From: Canna indica
Taxonomy: Eukaryota; Streptophyta; Magnoliopsida; Zingiberales; Cannaceae
Direction: 5' to 3'
DNA length: 64,000 nt
Assembly: GCA_034359265.1 (NCBI GenBank)
Contig: CP136897.1
Coordinates: forward strand, 32,289,501 to 32,353,500
The position numbers were made by a program, and so were the translations under genes. Each line of letters begins with the position of its first letter. The stretch's first letter is position 1. The notes beneath the pieces are model-generated. The model was not told the DNA's origin. It was given only the letters and a program-made list of their open reading frames with translations, and did no database searches. This document shows, piece after piece, positions 22,679 through 34,648 of the stretch.

Positions 22679-23032
22679 GTCATGCACTTCTGATCGTCCG
22701 CTAATAAGGGTGAGCGTCTGAGGGACAGCTCGGGGTCATTTTCTTCGTCTCTTCGCGTGCCTTTCAGCGCCACGTGAAAAGCTGAAATCGGACAATAATG
22801 CACGGAGTTACGCCCGTTTTAAACGAAAAATAATAATTGAAATGTTATTTTTCTTATTTATTTACAAATATTAATTTTTCGGGTCGGTTGGTCGATCGAG
22901 CCAGCCTTAGAGGTTGCGGCGGGCGATCGACAGCCAAGAGTTATGGCGACGACGTCGTCCGTCCTTAACGTTTGGTTAGAAAGATTGGTAAAAAAAATAA
23001 TCTCGTCGTGCAATCAAATAGGTAGTAAAAAA

Positions 23033-23062
23033 ACAAGTGCAACACGAGGACTTCCCAGGGGG
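23033..23062 (-). pseudogene. 5S gene 3' fragment (about 30 nt)
   Basis: Only nt 91-120 (3' type G) remain. The sequence then jumps within a run of Gs to the upstream spacer (GAGAGTTCGGGGG), losing about 90 nt of gene and the promoter. Confidence 0.88.
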
Positions 23063-23382
23063 AGAGTTCGGGGGTCATTTTCTTCGTCTCTTCGCGCGCC
23101 TTTCCGCGCTACGTGAAAAGCTAAAATCGGACAATAATGCACAGAGTTGCGCTCGTTTTAAACAAAAAATAATAATTGAAATGTTATTTTTCTTATTTAT
23201 TTACAAATTTTAATTTTTCGGGTCGGTTGGTCGATGGAGCCGGCCGTAGAATTTGCGGCGGGCCCCGCGCGGGCGATCGACAGCCAAATATTATGGCGAC
23301 GACGTTGTCCGTCCTTAACGTTTGGTTAGAAAGATTGGTAAAAAAAATGATCTCGTTGAGCAATCAAATAGGTAGTAAAAAA

Positions 23383-23502
23383 ACAAGTGCAACACGAGGA
23401 CTTCCAAGGGGGTCACCCATCCTAGTACTACTCTCGCCCAAACACGCTTAACTCCGGAGTTCTGATGGGATCCGGTGCGTTAGTGCTGTTATGATCGCAC
23501 TC
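23383..23502 (-). rRNA. 5S rRNA gene, full length
   Basis: 3' type G. G97T, C61T, A49G, C14A, G2A. Shares A49G, C14A and G2A with the copy at 22075. Confidence 0.94.
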
Positions 23503-23856
23503 GTCATACACTTCTGATCGTCGGCTAATAAGGGTGAGCGTCCGAGGGATAGCTCAGGGTCATTTTCTTCGTCTCTTCGCGCGCCTTTCAGCGCCACGTG
23601 AAAAGCTAAAATCGGACAATAATGCACGGAGTTACGCCTGTTTTAAACGAAAAATAATAATTGAAATGTTATTTTTCTTATTTATTTACAAATTTTAATT
23701 TTTCGGGTCGGTTGGCCGATCGAGCCAGCCTTAGAGGTTGTGGCGGGCGATCGACAGCCAAGATTTATGGCGACGACGTCGTCCATCCTTAACGTTTGGT
23801 TAGAAAGATTGGTAAAAAAAATAATCTCGTCGTGCAATCATATAGGTAGTAAAAAA

Positions 23857-23886
23857 ACAAGTGCAACACGAGGACTTCCCAGGGGG
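23857..23886 (-). pseudogene. 5S gene 3' fragment (about 30 nt)
   Basis: Same G-run junction as at 23062. Confidence 0.88.
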
Positions 23887-24205
23887 AGAGTTCGGGGGTC
23901 ATTTTCTTCGTCTCTTCGCGCGCCTTTCCGCGCTACGTGAAAAGCTAAAATCGGACAATAATGCACAGAGTTGCGCCCGTTTTAAACGAAAAATAATAAT
24001 TGAAATGTTATTTTTCTTATTTATTTAAAAATTTTAATTTTTTGGGTCGGTTGGTCGATCGAGCCGGCCGTAGAGGTTGCGGCGGGCCCCGCGCGGGCGA
24101 TCGACAGCTAAGATTTATGGCGATGACGTCGTCCGTCCTTAACGTTTGGTTAGAAAGATTGGTAAAAAAAATGATCTCGTCGTGCAATCAAATACGTAGT
24201 AAAAA

Positions 24206-24325
24206 ACAAGTGCAACACGAGGACTTCCCAGGGGGTCACCCATCCTAGTACTACTCTCGCCCAAGCGCGCTTAACTTCGGAGTTCTGATGGGATCCGGTG
24301 CGTTAGTGCTGGTATGATCGCACCC
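24206..24325 (-). rRNA. 5S rRNA gene, full length
   Basis: 3' type G, T59C. Copy of the gene at 22559. Confidence 0.95.
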
Positions 24326-24679
24326 GTCATGCACTTCTGATCGTCGGCTAATAAGGGTGAGCGTCCGAGGGGCAGCTCGGGGTCATTTTCTTCGTCTCTT
24401 CGCGTGCCTTTCAGCGCCACGTGAAAAGCTGAAATCAGACAATAATGCACGGAGTTACGCCCGTTTTAAACGAAAAATAATAATTGAAATGTTATTTTTC
24501 TTATTTATTTACAAATTTTAATTTTTCGGGTCGGTTGGTCAATCGAGCCAGCCTTAGAGGTTGCGGCGGGCGATCGACAGCCAAGATTTATGGCGACGAC
24601 GTCGTCCGTCCTTAACGTTTGCTTAGAAAGATTGGTAAAAAAAATAATCTCGTCGTGCAATCAAATAGGTAGTAAAAAA

Positions 24680-24709
24680 ACAAGTGCAACACGAGGACTT
24701 CCCAGGGGG
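24680..24709 (-). pseudogene. 5S gene 3' fragment (about 30 nt)
   Basis: Third copy of the G-run junction. Confidence 0.88.
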
Positions 24710-25028
24710 AGAGTTCGGGGGTCATTTTCTTCGTCTCTTCGCGCGCCTTTCCGCGCTACGTGAAAAGCTAAAATCGGACAATAATGCACAGAGTTGCGCT
24801 CGTTTTAAACAAAAAATAATAATTGAAATGTTATTTTTCTTATTTATTTACAAATTTTAATTTTTCGGGTCGGTTGGTCGATCGAGCCGGCCGTAGAGGT
24901 TGCGGCGGGCCCCGCGCGGGCGATCGACAGCTAATATTTAGGGCGATGACGTCGTCCGTCCTTAACGTTTGGTTAGAAAGATTGGTAAAAAAAATGATCT
25001 CGTCGTGCAATCAAATACGTAGTAAAAA

Positions 25029-25148
25029 ACAAGTGCAACACGAGGACTTCCCAGGGGGTCACCCATCCTAGTACTACTCTCGCCCAAGCGCGCTTAACTT
25101 CGGAGTTCTGATGGGATCCGGTGCGTTAGTGCTGGTATGATCGCACCC
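25029..25148 (-). rRNA. 5S rRNA gene, full length
   Basis: 3' type G, T59C. Confidence 0.95.
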
Positions 25149-25513
25149 GTCATGCACTTCTCATCGTCGGCTAATAAGGGTGAGCGTCCGAGAGACAGCT
25201 CGGGGTCATTTTCTTCGTTTCTTCGCGTGCCTTTCAGCGCCACGTGAAAAGCTGAAATCGGACAATAATGCACGGAGTTACGCCCGTTTTAAACGAAAAA
25301 TAATAATTGAAATGTAATTTTTCTTATTTATTTACAAATTTTAATTTTTCGGGTCGGTTGGTCGATCGAGCTGGCCGTAGAGGTTGCGGCGGGCCCCGCG
25401 CGGGCGATCGACAGCCAAATTTTATGGCGACGACGTCGTCCGTCCTTAACGTTTGGTTAGAAAGATTGGTAAAAAAAATGATCTCGTCGTGCAATCAAAT
25501 AGGTAGTAAACAA

Positions 25514-25633
25514 ACAAGTGCAACACGAGGACTTCCCAGGCGGTCACCCATCCTAGTACTACTCTCGCACAAGCACGCTTAACTTCAAAGTATTGATGGG
25601 ATCCGGTGCGTTAGTGCTGGTATGATCGCACCC
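25514..25633 (-). rRNA. 5S rRNA gene, full length
   Basis: 3' type G, with the T-run broken by an extra G (TTGTTTG). C93G, G65T, C47T, C46T, A42T, G41A. Confidence 0.93.
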
Positions 25634-25990
25634 GATAAGCACTTCTCATCGTCGGCTAATAAGGGCGAGCGTCCGAGGGAGAGTTCAGGGGTCATTTTCT
25701 TCGTCTCTTTGCGCGCCTTTCAGCGCCACGTGAAAAGCTGAAATCGGACAATAATGCACGCAGTTACGCCCATTTTGAACGAAAAATAATAATTGAAATG
25801 TATTTTTTCTTATTTATTTACAAATTTTAATTTTTCGGGTCGGTTGGTCGATCGAGCCGGCCACAGAGGTTGCGGCGGGCGATCGACAGCCAAATTTTAT
25901 GGCGACGACGTCGTCCGTCCTTAACGTTTGGTAAAGAAAGATTAGTAAAAAAAATGATCTCATCGTGCAATCAAATAGGTAGTAAAAAAA

Positions 25991-26110
25991 AAGGGTGCAA
26001 GACGAGAACTTCCCAGGGGGTAAACCATCCTAGTACTACTCTCGCCCAAGCACGCATAACTTCGGAGTTCTGATGGGATCCGGTGCGTTAGTGCTGGTAT
26101 GATCGCACCC
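25991..26110 (-). rRNA. 5S rRNA gene, full length
   Basis: G110C, C104T, G89T and G87T (box C), A54T (box A). One extra C before the T-run. Confidence 0.93.
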
Positions 26111-26475
26111 GTCATGCACTTCTGATCGTCGGCTAATAAGGGTGAGCGTCCGAGGGACAGCTCGGGGTCATTTTCTTCGTCTCTTCGCGCGCCTTTCAGG
26201 GCCACGTGAAAAGCTGAAATCGGACAATAATGCACGGAGTTACGCCCCTTTTAAACAAAAAATAATAATTGAAATGTTACTTTTCTTATTTATTTACAAA
26301 TTTTAATTTTTCGGGTCGGTTGGTCGATCGAGCGGGCCGTAGAAGTTGCGGCGGGCCCTGCGCGGGCGATCGACAGCCTAGATTTATGGCGACGACGCCG
26401 TCCGTCCATAACGTTTGGTTAGAAAGATTGGTAAAAAAAATGATCTCGTCGTGCAATCAAATAGGTAGTAAAAAA

Positions 26476-26595
26476 ACAAGTGCAACACGAGGACTTCCCA
26501 GGGGGTCACCCATCCTAGTACTACTCTCGCCCAAGCACGCTTAACTTCAGAGTTCTGATGGGATCCGGGGCGTTAGTGCAGGTATGATCGCACCC
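26476..26595 (-). rRNA. 5S rRNA gene, full length
   Basis: 3' type G. C47T, A27C, A16T. Confidence 0.95.
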
Positions 26596-26960
26596 GTCAT
26601 GAACTTTTGATCGTCGGCTAATAAGGGTGAGCGTCCGAGCGACAGCTCGGGGTCATTTTCTTCGTCTCTTTGCGCGCCTTTTAGCGCCACGTGAAAAGCT
26701 AAAATCGGACAATAATGCACGGAGTTACGCCCGTTTTAAACGAAAAATAATAATTGAAATGTTATTTTTCTTATTTATTTACAAATTTTACTTTTTCGGA
26801 TCGGTTGGTCGATCAAGCCGGCCGTAGAGGTTGCGGCGAGCCCCGCGCGGGCGATCAACAGCCAAGATTTATGGCGATGACGTCATCCGTCCTTAACGTT
26901 TGGTTAGAAAGATTGGTACAAAAAATGATCTCGTCGTGCAATCAAATTGGTAGTAAAAAA

Positions 26961-27079
26961 AAAGGTGCAACACGAGGACTTCCCAGGGGTCACCCATCCT
27001 AGTACTACTCTCGCCCAAGCACGCCTAACTTCGGAGTTCTGATGGGATCCGGTGCGTTAGTGCTGGTATGATCGCACCC
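26961..27079 (-). rRNA. 5S rRNA gene, 119 nt
   Basis: One C of the nt 91-95 run is deleted; A55G. The unit (with CTCTAAGCGCG in its upstream spacer) recurs 1941 bp away at 28902-29020. Confidence 0.93.
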
Positions 27080-27445
27080 GTCATGCACTTCTGATGGTCG
27101 ACTAATAAGGGTGAGCGTCCGAGGGATAGCTAGGGGTCATTTTCTTCGTCTCTAAGCGCGCCTTTTAGCGCCACGTGGAAATCTAAAATCGGACAATAAT
27201 GCACGGAGTTACGCCCGTTTTAAACGAAAAATAATAATTGAAATGTTATTTTTCTTATTTATTTACAAATTTTAATTTTTCGGGTCGGTTGGTCGATCGA
27301 GCCGGCCGTAGAGGTTGTGGCGGGCCCCGCGTGGGCGATCGACAGCCAAGATTTACGGCGACGACGTCGTCCGTCTTTAACGTTTGGTTAGAAAAATTGG
27401 TAAAAAAAAATGATCTCGTCGTGCAATCAAATAAGTAGTAAAAAA

Positions 27446-27565
27446 ACTAGTGCAACATGAGGACTTCCCAGGGGGTCACCCATCATAGTACTACTCTCGC
27501 CCAAGCACGATTAACTTCGAAGTTTTGATGGGATCCGGTGCGTTAGTGTTGATATGATCGCACCC
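27446..27565 (-). rRNA. 5S rRNA gene, full length, diverged
   Basis: 3' end CACTAG then T-run. G108A, G81T, G56T, C46T, G41A, G17A, C14T. TATA-like block changed to CAAATAAG on the plus strand. Confidence 0.92.
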
Positions 27566-27930
27566 ATCATGCACTTCTGATCGTCGGCAAATAAGGGTGA
27601 GCGTCCGAGGGACAGCTCGGGGTCATTTTCTTCGTCTCTTCGCGCGCCTTTCAGCGCCACGTGAAAAGCTGAAATCGGACAATAATGCACGGAGTTACGC
27701 CCGTTTTAAACGAAAAATAATAATTGAAATGTTATTTTTCTTATTTATTTACAAATTTTAATTTTTCGGGTCGGTTGGTCGATCGAGCTGGCCGTAGAGG
27801 TTGCGGCGGGCCCCGCGCGGGCGATCGACAGCCAAATTTTATGGCGACGACGTCGTCCATCCTTAACGTTTGGTTAGAAAGATTGGTAAAAAAAATGATC
27901 TCGTCGTGCAATCAAATAGGTAGTAAAAAA

Positions 27931-28050
27931 AAAGGTGCAACACGAGGACTTCCCAGGGGGTCACCCATCCTAGTACTACTCTCGCCCAAGCGCGCTTAAC
28001 TTCGGAGTTCTGATGGGATCCGGTGCGTTAGTGCTAGTATGATCGAACCC
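27931..28050 (-). rRNA. 5S rRNA gene, full length
   Basis: T59C, C15T, G5T. Confidence 0.95.
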
Positions 28051-28416
28051 GTCATGCACTTCTGATCGTCGGCTAATAAGGGTGAGCGTCCGAAGGATAG
28101 CTCGGGGTCATTTTCTTCGTCTCTTCGCGCGCCTTTTAGCGCCACGTGAAAAGCTGAAATCGGACAATAATGCACGGAGTTACGCCCGTTTTAAACGAAA
28201 AATAATAATTGAAATGTCATTTTTCTTATTTATTTACAAATTCTAATTTTTTGGGTCAGTCGGTCGATCGAGCCGGCCGTAGAGGTTGCGGCAGGCCCCG
28301 CACGGGCGATCGACAGCCAAATTTTATGTCGACGACGTCGTCCGTCCTTAACGTTTGGTTAGAAAGATTGGTAAAAAAAATGATCTGGTCGTGCAATCAA
28401 ATAGGTAGTAAAAAAA

Positions 28417-28536
28417 AAAGGTGCAACACGAGGACTTCCCAAGGGGTCACCCATCCTAGTACTACTCTCGCCCAAGCACGCTTAACGTCGGAGTTCTGAT
28501 GGGATCCGGTGCGTTAGTGCTGGTACCATCGCACCC
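28417..28536 (-). rRNA. 5S rRNA gene, full length
   Basis: C95T, A50C, A11G, C10G. Confidence 0.94.
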
Positions 28537-28901
28537 GTCATGCACTTCTGATCGTCGGCTAATAAGGGTGAGCGTCCGAGGGATAGCTCGGAGTCATTTT
28601 CTTCGTCTCTTCGCGGGACTTTTAGCGCAACGTGAAAAGCTGAAATCGGACAATAATGCACGGAGTTATGCCCGTTTTAAACGAAAAATAATAAGTGAAA
28701 TGTTATTTTTCATATTTATTTACAAATTTTAATTTTTCGGGTCGGTTGGTCGATCGAGCCGGCCGTAGAGGTTGCGGCGGGCCCCGTGCGGGCGATCGAC
28801 AACAAAATTTTATGTCGTCGACGTCGTCCGTCCCTAACGTTTGGTTAGAAAGATTGGTAAAAAAAATGATGTCGTCGTGCAATCAAATTGGTAGTAAAAA
28901 A

Positions 28902-29020
28902 AAAGGTGCAACACGAGGACTTCCCAGGGGTCACCCATCCTAGTACTACTCTCGCCCAAGCACGCCTAACTTCGGAGTTCTGATGGGATCCGGTGCGTTA
29001 GTGCTGGTATGATCGCACCC
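28902..29020 (-). rRNA. 5S rRNA gene, 119 nt
   Basis: Same one-base deletion in nt 91-95 and A55G as the copy at 26961. Confidence 0.93.
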
Positions 29021-29385
29021 GTCATGCACTTCTGATGGTCGACTAATAAGGGTGAGCGTCCGAGGGATAGCTAGGGGTCATTTTCTTCGTCTCTAAGCGC
29101 GCCTTTTAGCGCCACGTGGAAATCTGAAATCGGACAATAATGCACGGAGTTACGCCCGTTTTAAACGAAAAATAATAATTGAAATGTCATTTTTCTTATT
29201 TATTTACAAATTTTAATTTTTCGGGTCGGTTGGTCGATCGAGCCTGCCGTAGAGGTTGCGGCGGGCCCCGCACGGGCGATCGACAGCCAAATTTTATGTC
29301 GACGACGTCGTCCGTCCTTAACGTTTGGTTAGAAAGATTGGTAAAAAAAATGATCTCGTCGTGCAATCAAATAGGTAGTAAAAAA

Positions 29386-29428
29386 AAAGGTGCAAAACGA
29401 GGACTTCCCAGGGGGTATGATCACACCC
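29386..29428 (-). pseudogene. 5S gene with 77-nt internal deletion
   Basis: nt 1-13 joined to about nt 91-120 at a shared GGT. The whole internal control region is gone, though promoter and terminator remain. G110T, C6T. Confidence 0.9.
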
Positions 29429-29793
29429 GTCATGCACTTCTGATGGTCGGCTAATAAGGGTGAGCGTCCGAGGGATAGCTAGGGGTCATTTTCTTCGTCT
29501 CTTCGCGCGCCTTTTAGCGCCACGTGGAAATCTAAAATCGGACAATAATGCACGGAGTTACGCCCGTTTTAAACGAAAAATAATAATTGAAATGTCATTT
29601 TTCTTATTTAATTACAAATTTTAATTTTTCGGGTCGGTTGGTCGATCGAGCCGGCCATAGAGGTTGCGGCGGACCCCGCGCGGGCGATCGACAGCCAAAT
29701 TTTATGGCGACGACGTCGTCCGTCCTTAATGTTTGGTTAGAAAGATTGGTAAAAAAAATGATCTCGTCGTGCAATCAAATAGGTAGTAAAAAA

Positions 29794-29835
29794 AAAGGTG
29801 AAAACGAGGACTTCCCAGGGGGTATGATCGCACCC
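29794..29835 (-). pseudogene. 5S gene with 77-nt internal deletion
   Basis: Same internal junction as at 29386, plus a one-base deletion near nt 110-113. Confidence 0.9.
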
Positions 29836-30200
29836 GTCATGCACATTTGATGGTCGGCTAATAAGGGTGAGCGTCCGAGGGATAGCTAGGGGTCATTTTC
29901 TTCGTCTCTTCGCGCGCCTTTTAGCGCCACGTGGAAATCTGAAATCAGACAATAATGCACGGAGTTACGCCCGTTTTAAACGAAAAATAATAATTGAAAT
30001 GTCATTTTTCTTATTTATTTACAAATTTTAATTTTTCGGGTCGGTTGGTCGATCGAGCCAGCCGTAGAGGTTGCGGCGGGCCCCGCGCGGGCGATCGACA
30101 GCCAAATTTTATGTCGACGACGTCGTCCGTCCTTAACGTTTGGTTAGAAAGATTGGTAAAAAAAATGATCTCGTCGTGCAATCAAATAGGTAGTAAAAAA

Positions 30201-30320
30201 AAAGGTGCAAAACGAGGACTTCCGAGGGGGTCACCCATACTAGTACTACTCTCGCCCAAGCACGCTTAACTACGGAGTTCTGATGGGATCCGGCGCATTA
30301 GTGCTGGTATGATCGCACCC
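30201..30320 (-). rRNA. 5S rRNA gene, full length
   Basis: G110T, G97C, G82T, A49T, A27G, C24T. Confidence 0.95.
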
Positions 30321-30685
30321 TTCATACACTTCTGATCGTCGGCTAATAAGGGTGAGCGTCCGAGGGATAGCTCGGGGTCATTTTCTTCGTCTCTTCGCGC
30401 GCCTTTTAGCGCCACGTGAAAAGCTGAAATCGAACAATAATGCACGGAGTTACACCCATTTTAAACGAAAAATAATAATTGAAATGTCATTTTTCTTATT
30501 TATTTACAAATTTTAATTTTTCGGGTCGGTTGGTCGATCGAGCCGGCCGTAGAGGTTGCGGCGGGCCCCGCGCGTGCGATCGACAGCCAAATTTTATGTC
30601 GACGACGTCGTCCGTCCTTAATGTTTGGTTAGAACGATTGGTAAAAAAAATGATCTCGTCGTGCAATCAAATAGGTAGTAAAAAA

Positions 30686-30805
30686 AAAGGTGCAACACGA
30701 GGACTTCCCAAGGTGTCACCCATCCTAGTACTACCCTCGCCCAAGCACGCTTAACTTCGGAGTTCTGATGGGATCCAGTGTGTTAGTGCTAGTATGATCG
30801 CACCC
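30686..30805 (-). rRNA. 5S rRNA gene, full length
   Basis: C95T, C92A, A71G, C29T, G25A, C15T. Confidence 0.95.
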
Positions 30806-31169
30806 GTCATGCACTTCTGATCGACGGCTAATAAGGGTGAGCGTCCGAGGGATAGCTCGGGGTCATTTTCTTCGTCTCTTCGCGCGCCTTTTAGCGCCAC
30901 GTGAAAAGATGAAATCGGACAATAATGCACGGAGTTACGCCCGTTTTAAACGAAAAATAATAATTGAAATGTTATTTTTCTTATTTATTTACAAATTTTA
31001 ATTTTTCGGGTCGGTTGGTCGATCGAGCCGGCCGTAGAGATTACGGCGGGCCCCGCGCGGGCGATCGACAGCCAAATTTTATGTCGACGACGTCGTCCGT
31101 CCTTAACGTTTGGTTAGAAAGATTGGTAAAAAAATGATCTCGTCGTGCAATCAAATAGGTAGTAAAAAA

Positions 31170-31256
31170 AAAGGTGCAACACGAGGACTTCCCAGGCACG
31201 CTTAACTACGGAGTTCTGATGGGATCCGGTGCATTAGTGCTGGTATGATCGCACCC
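31170..31256 (-). pseudogene. 5S gene with 33-nt internal deletion
   Basis: About nt 61-93 are missing (CCCAGG joined to CACGCTTAAC on the plus strand), removing the intermediate element and most of box C. A49T, C24T. Confidence 0.9.
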
Positions 31257-31621
31257 GTCATGCACTTCTGATCGTCGGTTAATAAGGGTGAGCGTCCGAG
31301 GGATAGCTCGGGGTCATTTTCTTCGTCTCTTCGCGCGCCTTTTAGCGCCGCGTGAAAAGCTGAAATCAGACAATAATGCACGGAGTTACGCCCGTTTTAA
31401 ACTAAAAATAATAATTGAAATGTTATTTTTCTTATTTATTTACAAATTTTAATTTTTCGGGTCGGTTGGTCGATCGAGCCGGCCGTAGAGGTTGCGGCGG
31501 GCCCCGCGCGGGCGATCGACAGCCAAATTTTATGTCGACGACGTCGTCCGTCCTTAACGTTTGGTTAGAAAGATTGGTAAAAAAAATGATCTCGTCGTGC
31601 AATCAAATAGGTAGTAAAAAA

Positions 31622-31741
31622 AAAGGTGCGACACGAGGACTTCCCGGGGGGGCACCCATCCTAGTACTACTCTCGCCCAAGCACACTTAACTTCGGAGTT
31701 CTGATGGGATCCGGTGCGTTAGTGCTGGTATGATCGCACCC
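31622..31741 (-). rRNA. 5S rRNA gene, full length
   Basis: T112C, T96C, A90C (box C), C57T. First gene of the 1454-bp block. Confidence 0.95.
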
Positions 31742-32106
31742 GTCATGCACTTCTGATCGTCGGCTAATAAGGGTGAGCGTCCGAGGGATAGCTCGGGGTC
31801 ATTTTCTTCGTCTCTTCGCGGGCCTTTTAGCGCCACGTGAAAAGATGAAATCGAACAATAATGCACGGAGTTACGCCCGTTTTAAACGAAAAATAATAAT
31901 TGAAATGTTATTTTTCTTATTTATTTACAAATTTTAAGTTTTTGGGTCGGTTGGTCGATCGAGCCGGCCGTAGAGGTTGCGGCGGGCCCCGCACAGGCGA
32001 TCGACAGCCAAGAGTTATGGCGACGACGTCGTCCGTCCTTAACGTTTGGTTAGAAAAATTGGTAAAAAAAATAATCTCGTCGTGCAATCAAATAGGTAGT
32101 AAAAAA

Positions 32107-32226
32107 ACAAGTGCAACACGAGGACTTCCCAGGGGGTAACCAATCCTAGTACAACTCTCGCCCAAGCACGCTTAACTTCGAAGTTCTGATGGGATCCGGT
32201 GCGTTAGTGCGGGTATGATCACACCC
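32107..32226 (-). rRNA. 5S rRNA gene, full length
   Basis: 3' type G. G89T, G85T, A74T, C46T, A16C, C6T. Confidence 0.95.
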
Positions 32227-32590
32227 GTCATGCACTTCTGATCGTCGGCTAATAAGGGTGAGTGTCCGGGGGACAGCTCGGGGTCATTTTCTTCGTCTCT
32301 TTGCGCGCCTTTCAGCGCCACGTGAAAAGCTGAAATCGGACAATAATGCACGGAGTTACGCCCGTTTTAAACGAAAAATAATAATTGAAATGTTATTTTT
32401 CTTATTTATTTACAAATTTTAATTTTTCGGGTCGGTTGGTCGATCGAGCCGGCCGTAGATGTTGCGGCGGGCCCCGCGCGGTCGATCGACACCAAGATTT
32501 ATGGCGACGACGTCGTCCGTCCTTAACGTTTGGTTAGAAAGATTGGTAAAAAAAATGATCTCGTCGTGCAATCAAATAGGTAGTAAAAAA

Positions 32591-32710
32591 AAACGTTCAA
32601 CGCAAGGACTTCCCAGTGGATCACCCATCCTAGTACTACTCTCGCCCAAGCACGCTTAACTTCGAAGTTCTAATAGGATCCGGTGCGTTAGTGCTGGTAT
32701 GATCGCACCC
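32591..32710 (-). rRNA. 5S rRNA gene, full length, altered 3' end
   Basis: C117G, C114A, T109C, C107T, C94A, C91T, C46T, C39T, C36T. The altered 3' end weakens pairing with nt 1-6. Confidence 0.93.
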
Positions 32711-33075
32711 GTTATACACTTCTTATCGTCGGCTAATAAGGGTAAGCGTCCGAGGGACAGCTCAAGGTCATTTTCTTCGTTTCTTCGCGCGCCTTTCAGC
32801 GCCACGTGAAAAGCTAAAATCGGACAATAATGCACGGAGTTACGCCCGTTTTAAACTAAAAATAATAATTGAAATGTTATTTTTCTTATTTATTTACAAA
32901 TTTTAATTTTTCGGGTCGGTTGGTCGATCGAGCCGGCCGTAGAGGTTGCGGCGGGCCCCGCGCGGGCGATCGACAGCCAAATTTTATGTCGACGACGTCG
33001 TCCGTCCTTAACGTTTGGTTAGAAAGATTGGTAAAAAAAATGATCTCGTCGTGCAATCAAATAGGTAGTAAAAAA

Positions 33076-33195
33076 AAAGGTGCGACACGAGGACTTCCCG
33101 GGGGGGCACCCATCCTAGTACTACTCTCGCCCAAGCACACTTAACTTCGGAGTTCTGATGGGATCCGGTGCGTTAGTGCTGGTATGATCGCACCC
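33076..33195 (-). rRNA. 5S rRNA gene, full length
   Basis: Second-block twin of the gene at 31622, with the same four changes. Confidence 0.95.
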
Positions 33196-33560
33196 GTCAT
33201 GCACTTCTGATCGTCGGCTAATAAGGGTGAGCGTCCGAGGGATAGCTCGGGGTCATTTTCTTCGTCTCTTCGCGGGCCTTTTAGCGCCACGTGAAAAGAT
33301 GAAATCGAACAATAATGCACGGAGTTACGCCCGTTTTAAACGAAAAATAATAATTGAAATGTTATTTTTCTTATTTATTTACAAATTTTAAGTTTTTGGG
33401 TCGGTTGGTCGATCGAGCCGGCCGTAGAGGTTGCGGCGGGCCCCGCACAGGCGATCGACAGCCAAGAGTTATGGCGACGACGTCGTCCGTCCTTAACGTT
33501 TGGTTAGAAAAATTGGTAAAAAAAATAATCTCGTCGTGCAATCAAATAGGTAGTAAAAAA

Positions 33561-33680
33561 ACAAGTGCAACACGAGGACTTCCCAGGGGGTAACCAATCC
33601 TAGTACAACTCTCGCCCAAGCACGCTTAACTTCGAAGTTCTGATGGGATCCGGTGCGTTAGTGCGGGTATGATCACACCC
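33561..33680 (-). rRNA. 5S rRNA gene, full length
   Basis: Twin of the gene at 32107. Confidence 0.95.
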
Positions 33681-34044
33681 GTCATGCACTTCTGATCGTC
33701 GGCTAATAAGGGTGAGTGTCCGGGGGACAGCTCGGGGTCATTTTCTTCGTCTCTTTGCGCGCCTTTCAGCGCCACGTGAAAAGCTGAAATCGGACAATAA
33801 TGCACGGAGTTACGCCCGTTTTAAACGAAAAATAATAATTGAAATGTTATTTTTCTTATTTATTTACAAATTTTAATTTTTCGGGTCGGTTGGTCGATCG
33901 AGCCGGCCGTAGATGTTGCGGCGGGCCCCGCGCGGTCGATCGACACCAAGATTTATGGCGACGACGTCGTCCGTCCTTAACGTTTGGTTAGAAAGATTGG
34001 TAAAAAAAATGATCTCGTCGTGCAATCAAATAGGTAGTAAAAAA

Positions 34045-34164
34045 AAACGTTCAACGCAAGGACTTCCCAGTGGATCACCCATCCTAGTACTACTCTCGCC
34101 CAAGCACGCTTAACTTCGAAGTTCTAATAGGATCCGGTGCGTTAGTGCTGGTATGATCGCACCC
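34045..34164 (-). rRNA. 5S rRNA gene, full length, altered 3' end
   Basis: Twin of the gene at 32591. Confidence 0.93.
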
Positions 34165-34528
34165 GTTATACACTTCTTATCGTCGGCTAATAAGGGTAAG
34201 CGTCCGAGGGACAGCTCAAGGTCATTTTCTTCGTTTCTTCGCGCGCCTTTCAGCGCCACGTGAAAAGCTAAAATCGGACAATAATGCACGGAGTTACGCC
34301 CGTTTTAATCGAAAAATAATAATTGAAATGTTATTTTTCTTATTTATTTACAAATTATAATTTTTCGGGTCGGTTGGTCGATCGAGCCGACTGTAGAGGT
34401 TGCGGCGGGCCCCGCGCGGGCGATCGACAGCCAAATTTTATGGCGACGACGTCGTCCGTCCTTAACGTTTGGTTAGAAAGATAGGTAAAAAAATGATCTC
34501 ATCGTGCAATCAAATAGGTAGTAAAAAA

Positions 34529-34648
34529 AAAGGTGCAACACGAGGACTTCCCAAGAGGTCACCCAACCTAGTACTACTCTCGCCCTAGCACACTTAACTT
34601 CGGAGTTCTGATGGGATCCGGTGCGTTAGTGCTGGTATGATCGCACCC
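34529..34648 (-). rRNA. 5S rRNA gene, full length
   Basis: C95T, C93T, A83T (box C), T63A, C57T. Confidence 0.95.

Larger units (their letters stand above)
22559..25148. repeat. Higher-order repeat of about 823 bp
   Basis: A full 5S unit followed by a shortened unit holding only a 30-nt 5S fragment. The fragment recurs at 23033, 23857 and 24680 (steps 824 and 823 bp). T59C full genes recur at 22559, 24206 and 25029, and a different full gene sits at 23383. Confidence 0.85.
31401..34308. repeat. Tandem duplication of a 1454-bp three-unit block
   Basis: 31401-32854 and 32855-34308 look identical by eye, including private marks: CCGGGGGGGCACC, TAACCAATCC, the GTCGATCGACACC deletion and ACGTTCAACGC. 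The three 5S genes of each copy are spaced identically. Probably the youngest duplication in the window, or a local assembly duplication. Confidence 0.9.
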
